A stretch of 64,000 nt of DNA from an uncultured Flavobacteriales bacterium (GTDB lineage: Bacteria > Bacteroidota > Bacteroidia > Flavobacteriales > BACL11). This document shows positions 9,228-18,050 of the stretch, one piece after another. The position numbers were made by a program, and so were the translations under genes. Below the pieces are notes generated by a model. The model was not told where the DNA came from. It did no database searches and was given only the letters and a program-made list of their open reading frames with translations. Every line of letters begins with the position of its first letter. Within the stretch, counting starts at the first letter, position 1. Where the stretch lies: the NCBI GenBank assembly GCA_943788405.1, contig CALSQD010000002.1, positions 298,850 to 362,849 of the forward strand. The letters run 5' to 3'.

Positions 9228-10451
9228 ATGAATGTTGAATATTTTATAGCCAAACGATTATTTAATGCAAAGGAAGAAAATAATTCCTACACTAAACCTA
9301 TTTTGAGGATAGCAATTTTAGCAATTGCACTTTCATTGGCAGTTATGTTGCTTTCTATTGTTATGGTTACAGGTTTTAAGAACGATATTTCTAATAAGAT
9401 TATTGGGTTTGGTTCGCATATTCAAATCACCAATTATACTAATAATAATTCCTACGAAACAGGAGCTGTAAGTAAGAATCAAGATTTTTATCCATCTATT
9501 GAGAATGAAGAAGGTATAAAGCACATTCAAGTTTTTGCTACAAAAGCGGCTATTATCAAAACCAAAGATGAAATTCATGGAGTGGTATTAAAGGGAGTGG
9601 GAAGCGATTTTGACGCTACATTTTTTGAAAGTAATTTAGAGCAAGGAGAAGTGCCTGTTTTCAATGATACCCTTACTTCATCAAGGGTTATTATATCAAA
9701 AAAGATTGCCAATCTATTAAAATTAGAAACAGAGGAAAAACTCATTATGTATTTTGTGCAAGATCCGCCAAGAGTTCGGAAATTTGTGATTGCTGGTATT
9801 TATGCTACTGAATTGGAAGAGTTTGACGAGCTGTATGTTTTTGGCGATATAAGGCATATTCAAAAGTTAAATAATTGGGGAACTGATACAGTTGGGGGCT
9901 TTGAAATCAGTCTCAATAATTTTGATGACTTAGATGCACAAACCCAGAAAGTGTATGAAAAAATTGCTTACGATTTAAATGCACAAAGTATAAAAGAGAT
10001 AAATCCTCAAATTTTTGATTGGTTGGATTTACAGGATATAAATGTTAGGGTAATTTTGATTTTAATGTTAATTGTTGGAGGAATTAATATGATTACAGCT
10101 TTGTTAATTCTGATTTTGGAACGCACAAGGATGATAGGGATTTTAAAAGCGATAGGAGCTAGTAATTGGAGTGTAAGAAAAGTGTTTTTGTATAGTGCAA
10201 TGCACTTAATTGTTAAAGGAATGTTTTGGGGAAATGTAATAGGATTAGGTATTGCCTTTTTACAATATCAGTTTCAATTTATAAGCCTTGATGAAAGCAT
10301 CTATTATATGAATACTGTTCCTATAAACTTTAATTTGATTCACATTTTACTTTTAAATTTAGGAACTCTGTTTGTGTGTTACCTTATTTTAATTATTCCA
10401 TCTATCATCATTACAAAAATCACGCCTGTAAAAGCAATTCGCTTTGAGTAA
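9228..10451 (+). CDS. FtsX/LolC-like ABC transporter permease
   Basis: The product has one N-terminal membrane segment (ILRIAILAIALSLAVMLLSI, with SIVMVTGFKNDI after it), a large periplasmic MacB-like domain, and three C-terminal membrane segments near residues 277-300, 320-345 and 370-395. This is the FtsX/LolC/LolE permease layout. LolCE-type proteins release lipoproteins from the inner membrane; the exact substrate is not shown. The ATPase partner is not adjacent. I chose the ATG at 9228 (MNVEYFIAKRLF) because an earlier in-frame start at 9207 would overlap the divergent gene and the likely promoter. Confidence 0.85.
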   Translation: MNVEYFIAKRLFNAKEENNSYTKPILRIAILAIALSLAVMLLSIVMVTGFKNDISNKIIGFGSHIQITNYTNNNSYETGAVSKNQDFYPSIENEEGIKHIQVFATKAAIIKTKDEIHGVVLKGVGSDFDATFFESNLEQGEVPVFNDTLTSSRVIISKKIANLLKLETEEKLIMYFVQDPPRVRKFVIAGIYATELEEFDELYVFGDIRHIQKLNNWGTDTVGGFEISLNNFDDLDAQTQKVYEKIAYDLNAQSIKEINPQIFDWLDLQDINVRVILILMLIVGGINMITALLILILERTRMIGILKAIGASNWSVRKVFLYSAMHLIVKGMFWGNVIGLGIAFLQYQFQFISLDESIYYMNTVPINFNLIHILLLNLGTLFVCYLILIIPSIIITKITPVKAIRFE

Positions 10452-10492
10452 TTTTAATAAATTCGCAAGCACAAAAAAACAAGGAAAATTAA

Positions 10493-11467
10493 ATGAAATT
10501 TTACAATAATATTATTGAAACTATTGGGAATACTCCTCTAGTAAAATTAAATAAAACGGTGGAAACAGATGCTTTAGTTTTAGCAAAAGTAGAAACCTTT
10601 AATCCTGGTCATTCTATTAAGGACCGTATGGCACTTAAGATGGTTGAAGATGCTGAAAAAGATGGGAGATTACAGCCAGGAGGAACAATTATTGAAGGGA
10701 CTTCAGGAAATACTGGAATGGGATTAGCATTGGCAGCTATTCAAAAAGACTATAAATGTATTTTTGTTTTAGCGGATAAACAATCCAAAGAAAAGATGGA
10801 TATTTTGCGCGCAGTGGGTGCTCAGGTAGAGGTTTGCCCTACAAATGTTGAGCCAGATGACCCTAGATCCTATTACTCAGTTTCTAAAAGGTTATCTGAA
10901 GAAATCCCTAATTCTTGGTATGTGAATCAGTATGATAACCCTTCCAATGCAGCAGCACATTATGAAAGTACAGGGCCTGAAATTTGGAAGCAAACAGAAG
11001 GAAAAATTACGCATCTTGTTGTTGGAGTAGGTACTGGAGGTACAATTTCTGGTACAGCAAAATATTTAAAGGAACAAAACCCTAATGTTAAAATTTGGGG
11101 GATAGATACTTTTGGATCAGTATTTAAAAAATACCATGAAACAGGAGAGTTTGATGAAAATGAAATTTATTCATATATCACTGAAGGGATTGGTGAAGAT
11201 ATTTTACCTAAAAATGTTGATTTTGATATAATTGATCATTTTGAAAAAGTTACAGATAAGGATGGAGCGGTTATGGCAAGAAGAATTAGTCGTGAAGAAG
11301 GTATTATGGTTGGTTATTCTGCAGGTAGTGCTATTGCTGGTTTAAATCAATTAAAAGCTAAGTTAACTAAGGATGATGTGGTTGTAGTTATTTTCCATGA
11401 TCATGGAACGCGTTATGTAGGAAAGCTATTTAATGATGATTGGATGAGGGAAATGAAATTTATGTAA
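10493..11467 (+). CDS. Cystathionine beta-synthase/cysteine synthase-family enzyme
   Basis: This fold-type II PLP enzyme of 324 residues has the cofactor lysine near residue 43 in PGHSIKDRMALKM, the substrate loop EGTSGNTGMGLAL, and the phosphate-binding GVGTGGTISG. The sequence around the lysine, QYDNPSNAAAHY and the C-terminal YVGKLFNDDWM resemble the catalytic core of cystathionine beta-synthase more than O-acetylserine sulfhydrylases. There are no CBS regulatory domains. It makes cystathionine or cysteine; which one is open. A TAAATTCG -7-like element lies about 30 bases upstream, and a terminator follows. Confidence 0.85.
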   Translation: MKFYNNIIETIGNTPLVKLNKTVETDALVLAKVETFNPGHSIKDRMALKMVEDAEKDGRLQPGGTIIEGTSGNTGMGLALAAIQKDYKCIFVLADKQSKEKMDILRAVGAQVEVCPTNVEPDDPRSYYSVSKRLSEEIPNSWYVNQYDNPSNAAAHYESTGPEIWKQTEGKITHLVVGVGTGGTISGTAKYLKEQNPNVKIWGIDTFGSVFKKYHETGEFDENEIYSYITEGIGEDILPKNVDFDIIDHFEKVTDKDGAVMARRISREEGIMVGYSAGSAIAGLNQLKAKLTKDDVVVVIFHDHGTRYVGKLFNDDWMREMKFM

Positions 11468-11512
11468 AAGGATAGTTACTAGTTGTTAGTTACTAGTTTT
11501 TAGATTTAAAAG

Positions 11513-11540
11513 CCGAGCAAATGCTCGGTTTTTCTTTTTT
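11513..11540 (+). terminator. Rho-independent terminator
   Basis: CCGAGCA and TGCTCGG (11513-11528) form a 7-bp stem with a two-base loop, flanked by A residues before and a T-rich tail after. It ends the cystathionine beta-synthase-like gene. Just upstream is a short direct repetition of the nonamer GTTACTAGT. Confidence 0.88.
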
Positions 11541-11740
11541 ATGTCATGCTGAACGATAGTTGAAGCATCTACAGTTTACTTAATAGTTTGTAGAATTTTG
11601 ATTCCTTATGTCAAGAATAAAACACAAAAATCGACTAAAAAGCATTTTTGAAAATAATGTAAAAATCACGCTAAAATTAAGTATATTTAATATAATTAAT
11701 TGTTTTTAAAAGAATTAAGTTTGTTTATGTAAAGTTTTAA

Positions 11741-11929
11741 AATATCCGTATTTGTACGGATAAGCCATTCATTTATTTTGATATACATTTACAGAAACTG
11801 GGAAAGCCGAAAGTAGGTAGTATTAATAATTTATTGACTAAAAATACTAAGAGAATTTATGCACAGTATAAAGATTATTCTATAAAAGAATTAAGAGAGG
11901 TGATAAATAAATTAAAATCTCAAGAATAA
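11741..11929 (+). pseudogene. Open-frame remnant without a start codon
   Basis: A frame of 62 codons runs from just after a TAA at 11738 to a TAA at 11927 with no ATG, GTG or TTG near its beginning. It reads as a plausible protein C-terminus (KLGKPKVGSINNLLTKN, then SIKELREVINKLKSQE). No family is recognised. A perfect 8-bp inverted repeat, TATCCGTA/TACGGATA with loop TTTG, lies at 11743-11762 inside it. The frame ends ten bases before the first copy of the 60-bp direct repeat. The rest of the 11,541-11,938 interval is AT-rich and shows nothing else except a GTCATGCTGAAC stretch near 11543, reminiscent of dispersed Bacteroidota intergenic repeats. Confidence 0.35.
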
Positions 11930-11938
11930 TGCTTAAAT

Positions 11939-11998
11939 AAAACTTACTAACATCTTAAAAAGTCAACTCAAAACTAAAGGGCTGACTTTTTTGTTTTC
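11939..11998. repeat. 60-bp direct repeat, copy 1, with terminator hairpin
   Basis: This 60-bp segment matches 13221-13280 at all but two positions. Within it AAAAAGTCA and TGACTTTTT (11957-11991) form a hairpin followed by a T-rich run, so each copy looks like a terminator. The copies start 1,282 bp apart and bracket the Fic gene. Confidence 0.85.
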
Positions 11999-12005
11999 TC
12001 CAGTA

Positions 12006-12072
12006 TAAGGCGAATAAATCACTTAATTGCCTTAAATTTTAAGGCGAATAATGAATTAAATGCGTATATTTG
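12006..12072 (+). promoter_or_regulatory. Fic gene promoter with repeated operator-like half-sites
   Basis: A TATATTTG -7 box is at 12065-12072. Just upstream are two direct copies of TAAGGCGAATAA (12006-12017 and 12040-12051). An inverted half-site between them makes a palindrome with 8-bp arms, GCCTTAAA and TTTAAGGC, around one T (12029-12045). The arrangement suggests a repressor site overlapping the promoter. Confidence 0.6.
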
Positions 12073-12092
12073 CTGTATTATTTAAGGTGTTT

Positions 12093-13196
12093 ATGAAATA
12101 TATTTATCAAAATACAGACTGGCCTAATTTTATTTGGGATACTAAAAAAGTATTGCCTATACTAGCACAGGTAAGAAACCTGCAAGGTAAAATTTTAGGT
12201 AAAATGGAATTACTAGGTTTTTCTGTAAGAAAAGAATCTACTTTAATTATGTTAACTAATGATGTTTTAAAATCAACTGAAATAGAGGGTGTTATTTTGC
12301 AGAGGGAAGAAGTGCGTTCCTCAATTGCTCGCAAGTTAGGAATGGATATTGTAGGATTGAAGCCAAGTGGTAGAGATGTTGATGGAATAGTAGAAGTAAT
12401 GATTGATGCTACACAGCATTGTTTGCAGGTGTTGACTAAGGAGCGGTTGTTTTCTTGGCATGCGGCACTTTTCCCTACAGGTAGAAGTGGGATGTATAAA
12501 ATTACTGTTGGTGGTTTTAGGAATGATAAAACAGGACCAATGCAAGTAGTTTCAGGTGCTTTAGGAAAGGAGAGGGTGCATTTTGTTGCTCCATCATCTG
12601 AAGTTATTAATAATGAAATAGAACTATTTTTAAAATGGTTTAATGCAAAAGATGAGTTAGATGCGATTATGAAATCTGCAATTTCTCATTTCTGGTTTAT
12701 TACCTTGCATCCTTTTGATGATGGAAATGGGCGTATTGCTCGTGCGATAGCAGATATGCAATTGGCTATTTCTGATGAAACATCACAGAGGTTCTATAGT
12801 ATGTCTTCACAAATTGAAAGTAGAAAAAAAGAATATTATCATATTTTAGAAAAATGTCAAAAAGGAAATATTGATATAACGGATTGGATTTTATGGTATT
12901 GTGAGTGCTTGAAAGGGGCTTTAGAAAGTACTGAAGTAAGTCTTCAAGCTACTTTTAAGAAGGCTAAATTTTGGGAATTGCATGCTCAAACCCCTTTAAA
13001 TAAACGACAGGTTTTGATGATTAATAAACTTTTTGATGATTTCTTTGGTAAGTTAAGTACCTCAAAATGGGCAAAAATGACAAAATGTTCAAGAGATACA
13101 GCTCTTAGGGACATACAGTTTTTGATGAAAAAGAATATTTTAGAAAAAGAAGAGGGAGGAGGGAGAAGTACAACTTATGTTTTAGGTGGGTTCTAA
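12093..13196 (+). CDS. Fic-family AMP transferase with N-terminal DUF4172-like and C-terminal HTH
   Basis: The 367-residue protein begins YIYQNTDWPNFIWDTKK, as in Fic proteins with an N-terminal DUF4172. An inhibitory motif of type (S/T)xxxE(G/N) is seen as STEIEG near residues 61-66. The catalytic HPFDDGNGRIAR starts near residue 206. A C-terminal winged-helix-like region (STSKWAKMTKCSRDTALRDI) is near residues 315-365. Fic enzymes usually transfer AMP from ATP to target hydroxyls; the target is unknown. The ATG at 12093 is chosen because an upstream ATG at 12060 precedes the -7 box. The gene is flanked by 60-bp direct repeats. Confidence 0.88.
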   Translation: MKYIYQNTDWPNFIWDTKKVLPILAQVRNLQGKILGKMELLGFSVRKESTLIMLTNDVLKSTEIEGVILQREEVRSSIARKLGMDIVGLKPSGRDVDGIVEVMIDATQHCLQVLTKERLFSWHAALFPTGRSGMYKITVGGFRNDKTGPMQVVSGALGKERVHFVAPSSEVINNEIELFLKWFNAKDELDAIMKSAISHFWFITLHPFDDGNGRIARAIADMQLAISDETSQRFYSMSSQIESRKKEYYHILEKCQKGNIDITDWILWYCECLKGALESTEVSLQATFKKAKFWELHAQTPLNKRQVLMINKLFDDFFGKLSTSKWAKMTKCSRDTALRDIQFLMKKNILEKEEGGGRSTTYVLGGF

Positions 13197-13220
13197 AATC
13201 TAATTACTCACATCTAATCC

Positions 13221-13280
13221 AAAACTTACTAACATCTTAAAAAGTCAGCTCAAAACTAAAGGTCTGACTTTTTTGTTTTC
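13221..13280. repeat. 60-bp direct repeat, copy 2, with terminator hairpin
   Basis: This is the second copy of the repeat at 11939-11998, with two differences. One of them (A to G) extends the hairpin to 10 bp: AAAAAGTCAG at 13239-13248 pairs with CTGACTTTTT at 13264-13273. It ends the Fic gene and stands just before dnaE. Confidence 0.85.
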
Positions 13281-13322
13281 CTAAATTTACGGTTCTTATT
13301 TAAAAAGTAGTAAAACGACTCT

Positions 13323-16300
13323 ATGTATCTGATATTTGACACGGAAACCACAGGTTTACCACAAAACAGGAAAGCACCTTTAACTGATTTTAACAATTGG
13401 CCAAGGTGTGTGCAGTTGGCATGGCAGGTGCATGATGTGGAGGGTAAATTGCTAGAAGTAAAAAACTACATCATAAAGCCTGAAGGCTATGATATACCCT
13501 ATAATGCTGAAAAGATTCATGGTATTTCAACTGAGCGTGCCAACAAACAAGGGATGCCTTTGGTTGAGGTATTGGCTGATTTTGTAAAAGATGTTGAAAA
13601 ATGTAAGTTTGTTATTGGGCATAATGTTTCCTTTGATAATAGCATTGTAGGTTGTGAATTGCTAAGAAAGGAAATGCCAAATCTTTTGTCTGATTTCCCA
13701 AGTATTGATACTAAGGATGATGCTACTAATTTCTGTGCTATTCCTGGTGGTAGAGGAGGGAAATTCAAGTGGCCAAAATTAACAGAACTGCATGTTAAAC
13801 TCTTTGGAGAAGCATTTGCTGAAGCACATAATGCATCAGCTGATGTTGAGGCAACTGCAAGGTGTTTTCTGGAATTAATTCGTTTGGAAGTTATTCCGTT
13901 TGCTAATGCAGGGATGACAGCTGAACAGCATCAGATTTATAAAAATATAAATTCAACTCCTTTTGAGTTAATTGGATTAAATATTGAGCCATATAGCCCA
14001 ATTGAAAGTACTGAATTAAAAGAGGATATAGTTGTTAAATCTGAGGAGGATAGTGTGGTAGAAGCAATTTCAGATTCTCCATTTGCACATTTACATTTGC
14101 ATTCTCAGTTTTCAATTTTGCAAGCAACTACTGATGTAAAAGCTGTTGTAAATAGAGCTGCTGAAATGGGAATGCCTGCTGTAGGAATAACCGATCATAC
14201 TAATATGTTTGGTGCTTATAAGTTTGTTGATGCAGTACTTAATCACCCTATAAATGCTGATTTAGAAAAAGGAGAAACACCAAAGCTAAAAGCAGTATTG
14301 GGTTGTGAATTAAATGTGTGTAATAATCATGCTGATAAATCAATAAAGGATAATGGTACTCAAATTCCTTTTTTGTGTAAAAACAAGAATGGTTTTCATA
14401 ATTTGGCGAAACTTTCATCTTTAGGAAATGTAGAAGGGTTTTATTATGTTCCTAGGGTTGATAAGGATTTAATTGAAAGTCATAAAGAGGATTTAATTGC
14501 ATTAACGGGAAGTACTTATGGTATAATTCCGAATCTTATTTTAAATGTTGGGGAAGCTCAAGCGGAAGAAGAATTTAAGTGGTGGCTGGCAACTTTTGGT
14601 AATGATTTTTATGTGGAGCTTAACAGGCATAAATTAGAGGATGAAACTCATGTAAATAAAGTGCTTTTAGGATTTGCAAAAAAATATAATGTAAAAATTA
14701 TTGCATCTAATAATGTGTATTATTTGGATAAGGAAGATGCGAATGCTCACGATATTTTATTGTGCGTAAAGGATGGTGAACAGCAAGCCACTCCTAAGGG
14801 AAAAGGTAGGGGTTATCGTTATGGTTTTCCTAATGAGGAGTTCTATTTTAAATCATCAAAAGAAATGCAGGAACTTTTTGCTGATTTACCTGAAGCAATT
14901 GATAACATTACTGCATTAGTTGATAAGATAGAACCTTTTACTTTGGCGCGTGAAGTGCTGTTGCCAGAATTTGATATTCCTACTGAGTTTATTGATGCAC
15001 AGGATAAAGTTGATGGAGGAAAAAGAGGGGAAAATGCTTATTTGAGGCATCTTACTTATGAGGGAGCAAAAGAGCGTTATGTTGAAATTACTGATGAGAT
15101 TAAAGAGCGTATTGATTTTGAATTGAAAGTAATTGAAAATTCAGGTTATCCTGGGTATTTTCTTATTGTTCAGGATTTTATTCGACAAGCAAGAACTATG
15201 GATGTTTCTGTTGGTCCTGGAAGGGGGTCAGCTGCAGGTTCGGTAGTTGCCTATTGTACTACTATCACTAATGTTGATCCTATAAAATACGATTTACTTT
15301 TTGAGCGTTTTCTAAATCCTGAGCGCGTGTCTTTACCCGATATTGATATTGATTTTGATGATGAGGGTAGAGGGCGTATTATTGATTGGGTAGTGAATAA
15401 ATACGGAAAAGAAAATGTAGCTCAGATTATTACTTATGGTACTATGGCTGCAAAATCTTCCATTCGTGATACTGCCAGGGCTTTGGATTTGCCTTTGTTT
15501 GATGCCGATAGGGCTGCAAAATTAGTTCCTGATTTTACCTCATTAGGTAAAATATTCTCTTGGGATGAAAAGACTTTAAAGGATAAAGTAAAAGGGGAAC
15601 AAGTAGCTGGAGCTAAAGAATTAATTTCTTTGTCAGAAGGGAGTGATTTAACAGCAGAAACCATAAATCTTGCCAGAAAGCTAGAAGGAAATGTTCGTAA
15701 TACTGGAACGCACGCTTGTGGAGTTATCATTACGCCAGAGCCATTAATGGGCTTAATTCCTATGACTAGGGCAAAGGATTCTGAACTTATGGTTACCCAA
15801 TTCGACAATAGTGTTGTGGAGGATGCAGGTCTGCTTAAAATGGATTTCTTGGGTTTACGAAATCTTACCATTATTAAGGATTGCTTAAAAATCATTAAAA
15901 AATTACATGATGTTGATATTGATATTGATGCCATTCCTTTGGATGATGTAGAAACATTTGAGATTTTCCAAAGTGGCGCAACTTCTGGTATTTTTCAGTT
16001 TTCTTCTGATGGAATGAAGGCTCATCTTAAACACCTAAAACCTGATAAGTTTGATGACTTAATTGCCATGAATGCCTTGTATCGTCCAGGGCCAATGGAG
16101 TATATTCCTAATTATATTAAGCGTAAGCATGGAATGGAGGAGATTGAATATGACTTACCAGAAATGGAAGAATTTTTATCTGGGACTTATGGAATTACTG
16201 TTTATCAGGAGCAAGTAATGTTGCTCTCTCAAAAGCTAGCAGGTTTTTCAAAGGGGGATGCCGATATGCTAAGAAAGGGGATGGGTAAAAAGATTAAAGC

Positions 16301-17642
16301 AGTACTGGATAAATTAAAACCTAAGTTTTTTGCTGGTTGTGAGGCGAATGGTTTTGATGTAAATACTGTAGATAAAATATGGACGGATTGGGAAGCATTT
16401 GCATCTTATGCATTTAATAAATCGCACTCTACTTGTTATGCTCTTATTGCTTATCAAACGGCTTATTTAAAGGCACATTATCCTTCTGAATTAATGGCTT
16501 CACTGCTTACCAATCATATGCGTGATATTAAAGATATTACTTATTTTATGGAAGAGTGCAAGCGAATGGGTGTTCCTGTTTTAGGTCCTGATGTAAACGA
16601 GAGTTTTTACAAATTTGCAGTAAATGATAAAGGTGAAATTCGTTTTGGACTTGGTGCAGTTAAAGGAGTAGGGGAAGGAGCTGTTGAGGCAATTGTAAAT
16701 GAGCGTAAAGAAGGAAAATATCTTGCTTTTGATGATTTTATGAAGCGTGTAGATTTACGGTCAGCCAATAAAAGAACCCTTGAAAGTATGGTGTGTTCTG
16801 GTGCTTTTGATTCTTTTGAATTAAAGCGTTGGGATTATTTTGCAAAGGAAGATAGTGGACAAACTTATTTAGAGAAAATGATAAAGTTTGGGAACAAAGT
16901 TAAGGATAGTGCTAACTCTAATCAGTTTGATATGTTTGGTGAAAGTTCAGAAGCTGCTATTCAGGCGCCTGTTCCTGTTGTAACTCCTGATTGGAGTACT
17001 ATGGAGCTCCTTTCTAAAGAAAAAGATGTAGTTGGGATTTATATTTCAGGTCATCCTTTGGATGATTATAAAATTGAGATGGCAAATTTCTGTAATGGAA
17101 ATTTTGCTATGCTTAATGATATGTCAAAAATTAAAGGAAAAGATTTGCGTTTTGCAGGGGTAGTTACTAATGTTGAACATAGAGAAACAAAAACGGGTAA
17201 ACCTTTTGGGGTGCTGCATATTGAGGATTATCACGGCTCGTTTAGTTTTTATTTATTCAGTGATGATTACATAAACTTCAAAGCTTACTTAACAACAGGG
17301 TGGTTGTTACATCTTAGTGGTAAGGTTAAAAAGCGTTTTTATAATGATGACTTAGAATTTAAGATTTCATCTATTGATTTACTCCCTGAGCTTATCGATA
17401 AAGAGGTGAGAGATGTTATGTTAAGAGTAGATATTGGTGATATATCAGAACAATTAGTAAATGATGTAGTGCATATTGTATCTGAACACAAAGGAAAACA
17501 CTCTCTAGTATTCAATGTAGTGGACCATCTTAATAAATATGAAGTTGATTTATTATCTCGTAAAATGAAAGTGAGTCTGGATAGAGAATTTTTGGGAAGA
17601 ATAGAAGAATTAAATCAGTTGAAAGTAAAGATAAAATCATAA
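13323..17642 (+). CDS. dnaE: DNA polymerase III alpha subunit with fused DEDDh exonuclease
   Basis: This replicative polymerase of 1,439 residues begins with a DnaQ-like proofreading domain (residues 1 to about 195): DTETTG, GHNVSFDNSIV and HNASADVEAT are the three exonuclease motifs. A PHP domain starts near 255 with HLHLHSQFS and GITDHTNMFG. The polymerase palm has GPGRGSAAGS near 630 and PDIDIDFDDEGRGR near 672. HhH and OB-fold regions follow, with a DnaE C-terminal part. Fusion of exonuclease and polymerase in one chain makes a separate epsilon subunit less necessary. The gene has its own leader after the Fic terminator and is followed by trxA. Confidence 0.95.
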   Translation: MYLIFDTETTGLPQNRKAPLTDFNNWPRCVQLAWQVHDVEGKLLEVKNYIIKPEGYDIPYNAEKIHGISTERANKQGMPLVEVLADFVKDVEKCKFVIGHNVSFDNSIVGCELLRKEMPNLLSDFPSIDTKDDATNFCAIPGGRGGKFKWPKLTELHVKLFGEAFAEAHNASADVEATARCFLELIRLEVIPFANAGMTAEQHQIYKNINSTPFELIGLNIEPYSPIESTELKEDIVVKSEEDSVVEAISDSPFAHLHLHSQFSILQATTDVKAVVNRAAEMGMPAVGITDHTNMFGAYKFVDAVLNHPINADLEKGETPKLKAVLGCELNVCNNHADKSIKDNGTQIPFLCKNKNGFHNLAKLSSLGNVEGFYYVPRVDKDLIESHKEDLIALTGSTYGIIPNLILNVGEAQAEEEFKWWLATFGNDFYVELNRHKLEDETHVNKVLLGFAKKYNVKIIASNNVYYLDKEDANAHDILLCVKDGEQQATPKGKGRGYRYGFPNEEFYFKSSKEMQELFADLPEAIDNITALVDKIEPFTLAREVLLPEFDIPTEFIDAQDKVDGGKRGENAYLRHLTYEGAKERYVEITDEIKERIDFELKVIENSGYPGYFLIVQDFIRQARTMDVSVGPGRGSAAGSVVAYCTTITNVDPIKYDLLFERFLNPERVSLPDIDIDFDDEGRGRIIDWVVNKYGKENVAQIITYGTMAAKSSIRDTARALDLPLFDADRAAKLVPDFTSLGKIFSWDEKTLKDKVKGEQVAGAKELISLSEGSDLTAETINLARKLEGNVRNTGTHACGVIITPEPLMGLIPMTRAKDSELMVTQFDNSVVEDAGLLKMDFLGLRNLTIIKDCLKIIKKLHDVDIDIDAIPLDDVETFEIFQSGATSGIFQFSSDGMKAHLKHLKPDKFDDLIAMNALYRPGPMEYIPNYIKRKHGMEEIEYDLPEMEEFLSGTYGITVYQEQVMLLSQKLAGFSKGDADMLRKGMGKKIKAVLDKLKPKFFAGCEANGFDVNTVDKIWTDWEAFASYAFNKSHSTCYALIAYQTAYLKAHYPSELMASLLTNHMRDIKDITYFMEECKRMGVPVLGPDVNESFYKFAVNDKGEIRFGLGAVKGVGEGAVEAIVNERKEGKYLAFDDFMKRVDLRSANKRTLESMVCSGAFDSFELKRWDYFAKEDSGQTYLEKMIKFGNKVKDSANSNQFDMFGESSEAAIQAPVPVVTPDWSTMELLSKEKDVVGIYISGHPLDDYKIEMANFCNGNFAMLNDMSKIKGKDLRFAGVVTNVEHRETKTGKPFGVLHIEDYHGSFSFYLFSDDYINFKAYLTTGWLLHLSGKVKKRFYNDDLEFKISSIDLLPELIDKEVRDVMLRVDIGDISEQLVNDVVHIVSEHKGKHSLVFNVVDHLNKYEVDLLSRKMKVSLDREFLGRIEELNQLKVKIKS

Positions 17643-17683
17643 AATAATTTATAGATTTGTAACCTAAATTAAAACAAAAAAAA

Positions 17684-18001
17684 ATGGCATTAGAATTCAC
17701 AGACGCAAATTTTAAAGAACTAGTATTAGAATCAGACAAGCCTGTATTGGTTGACTTTTGGGCAACATGGTGTGGTCCTTGTAGAGCAATAGCTCCTGTT
17801 ATTGATGAATTACATACTGAAATGGATGGAAAAGCAGTAATTGGAAAAGTAAATGTTGATGAGAACTCTGATACTCCAGTTAATTATGGGGTAAGAAATA
17901 TTCCAACTTTATTAGTATTTAAAAACGGAGAGGTAGTTGATAAAGTAGTTGGTAATCAACCAAAATCAAAATTAGTTGAGATTTTAGAATCTCATATGTA
18001 A
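17684..18001 (+). CDS. trxA: Thioredoxin
   Basis: The 105-residue cytosolic thioredoxin has the active-site WCGPC at residues 29-33, the cis-proline segment NIPTLLVF and the conserved FTDANFKELVLES start. It reduces protein disulfides, normally with thioredoxin reductase. A TAGATTTG -7-like box at 17652-17659 lies in the gap after dnaE, so it may have its own promoter. A terminator follows. Confidence 0.95.
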   Translation: MALEFTDANFKELVLESDKPVLVDFWATWCGPCRAIAPVIDELHTEMDGKAVIGKVNVDENSDTPVNYGVRNIPTLLVFKNGEVVDKVVGNQPKSKLVEILESHM

Positions 18002-18020
18002 GACTTAAAAATTAAATTTT

Positions 18021-18046
18021 AAAGGGCTTTTATAGCCCTTTTTTAT
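18021..18046 (+). terminator. Rho-independent terminator after trxA
   Basis: AAGGGC (18022-18027) pairs with GCCCTT (18035-18040), followed by a T-rich tail, between trxA and the DUF58 gene. Confidence 0.8.
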
Positions 18047-18050
18047 TTTT

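Noticed and set aside
11939-13280. Insertion sequence or transposon carrying Fic
   Set aside because: There is no transposase, no terminal inverted repeats and no short target duplication. The flanks are direct repeats that look like terminators.
15434-15934. Long antisense frame inside dnaE
   Set aside because: It is a shadow of the dnaE codon pattern on the opposite strand, with no signal, domain or promoter.
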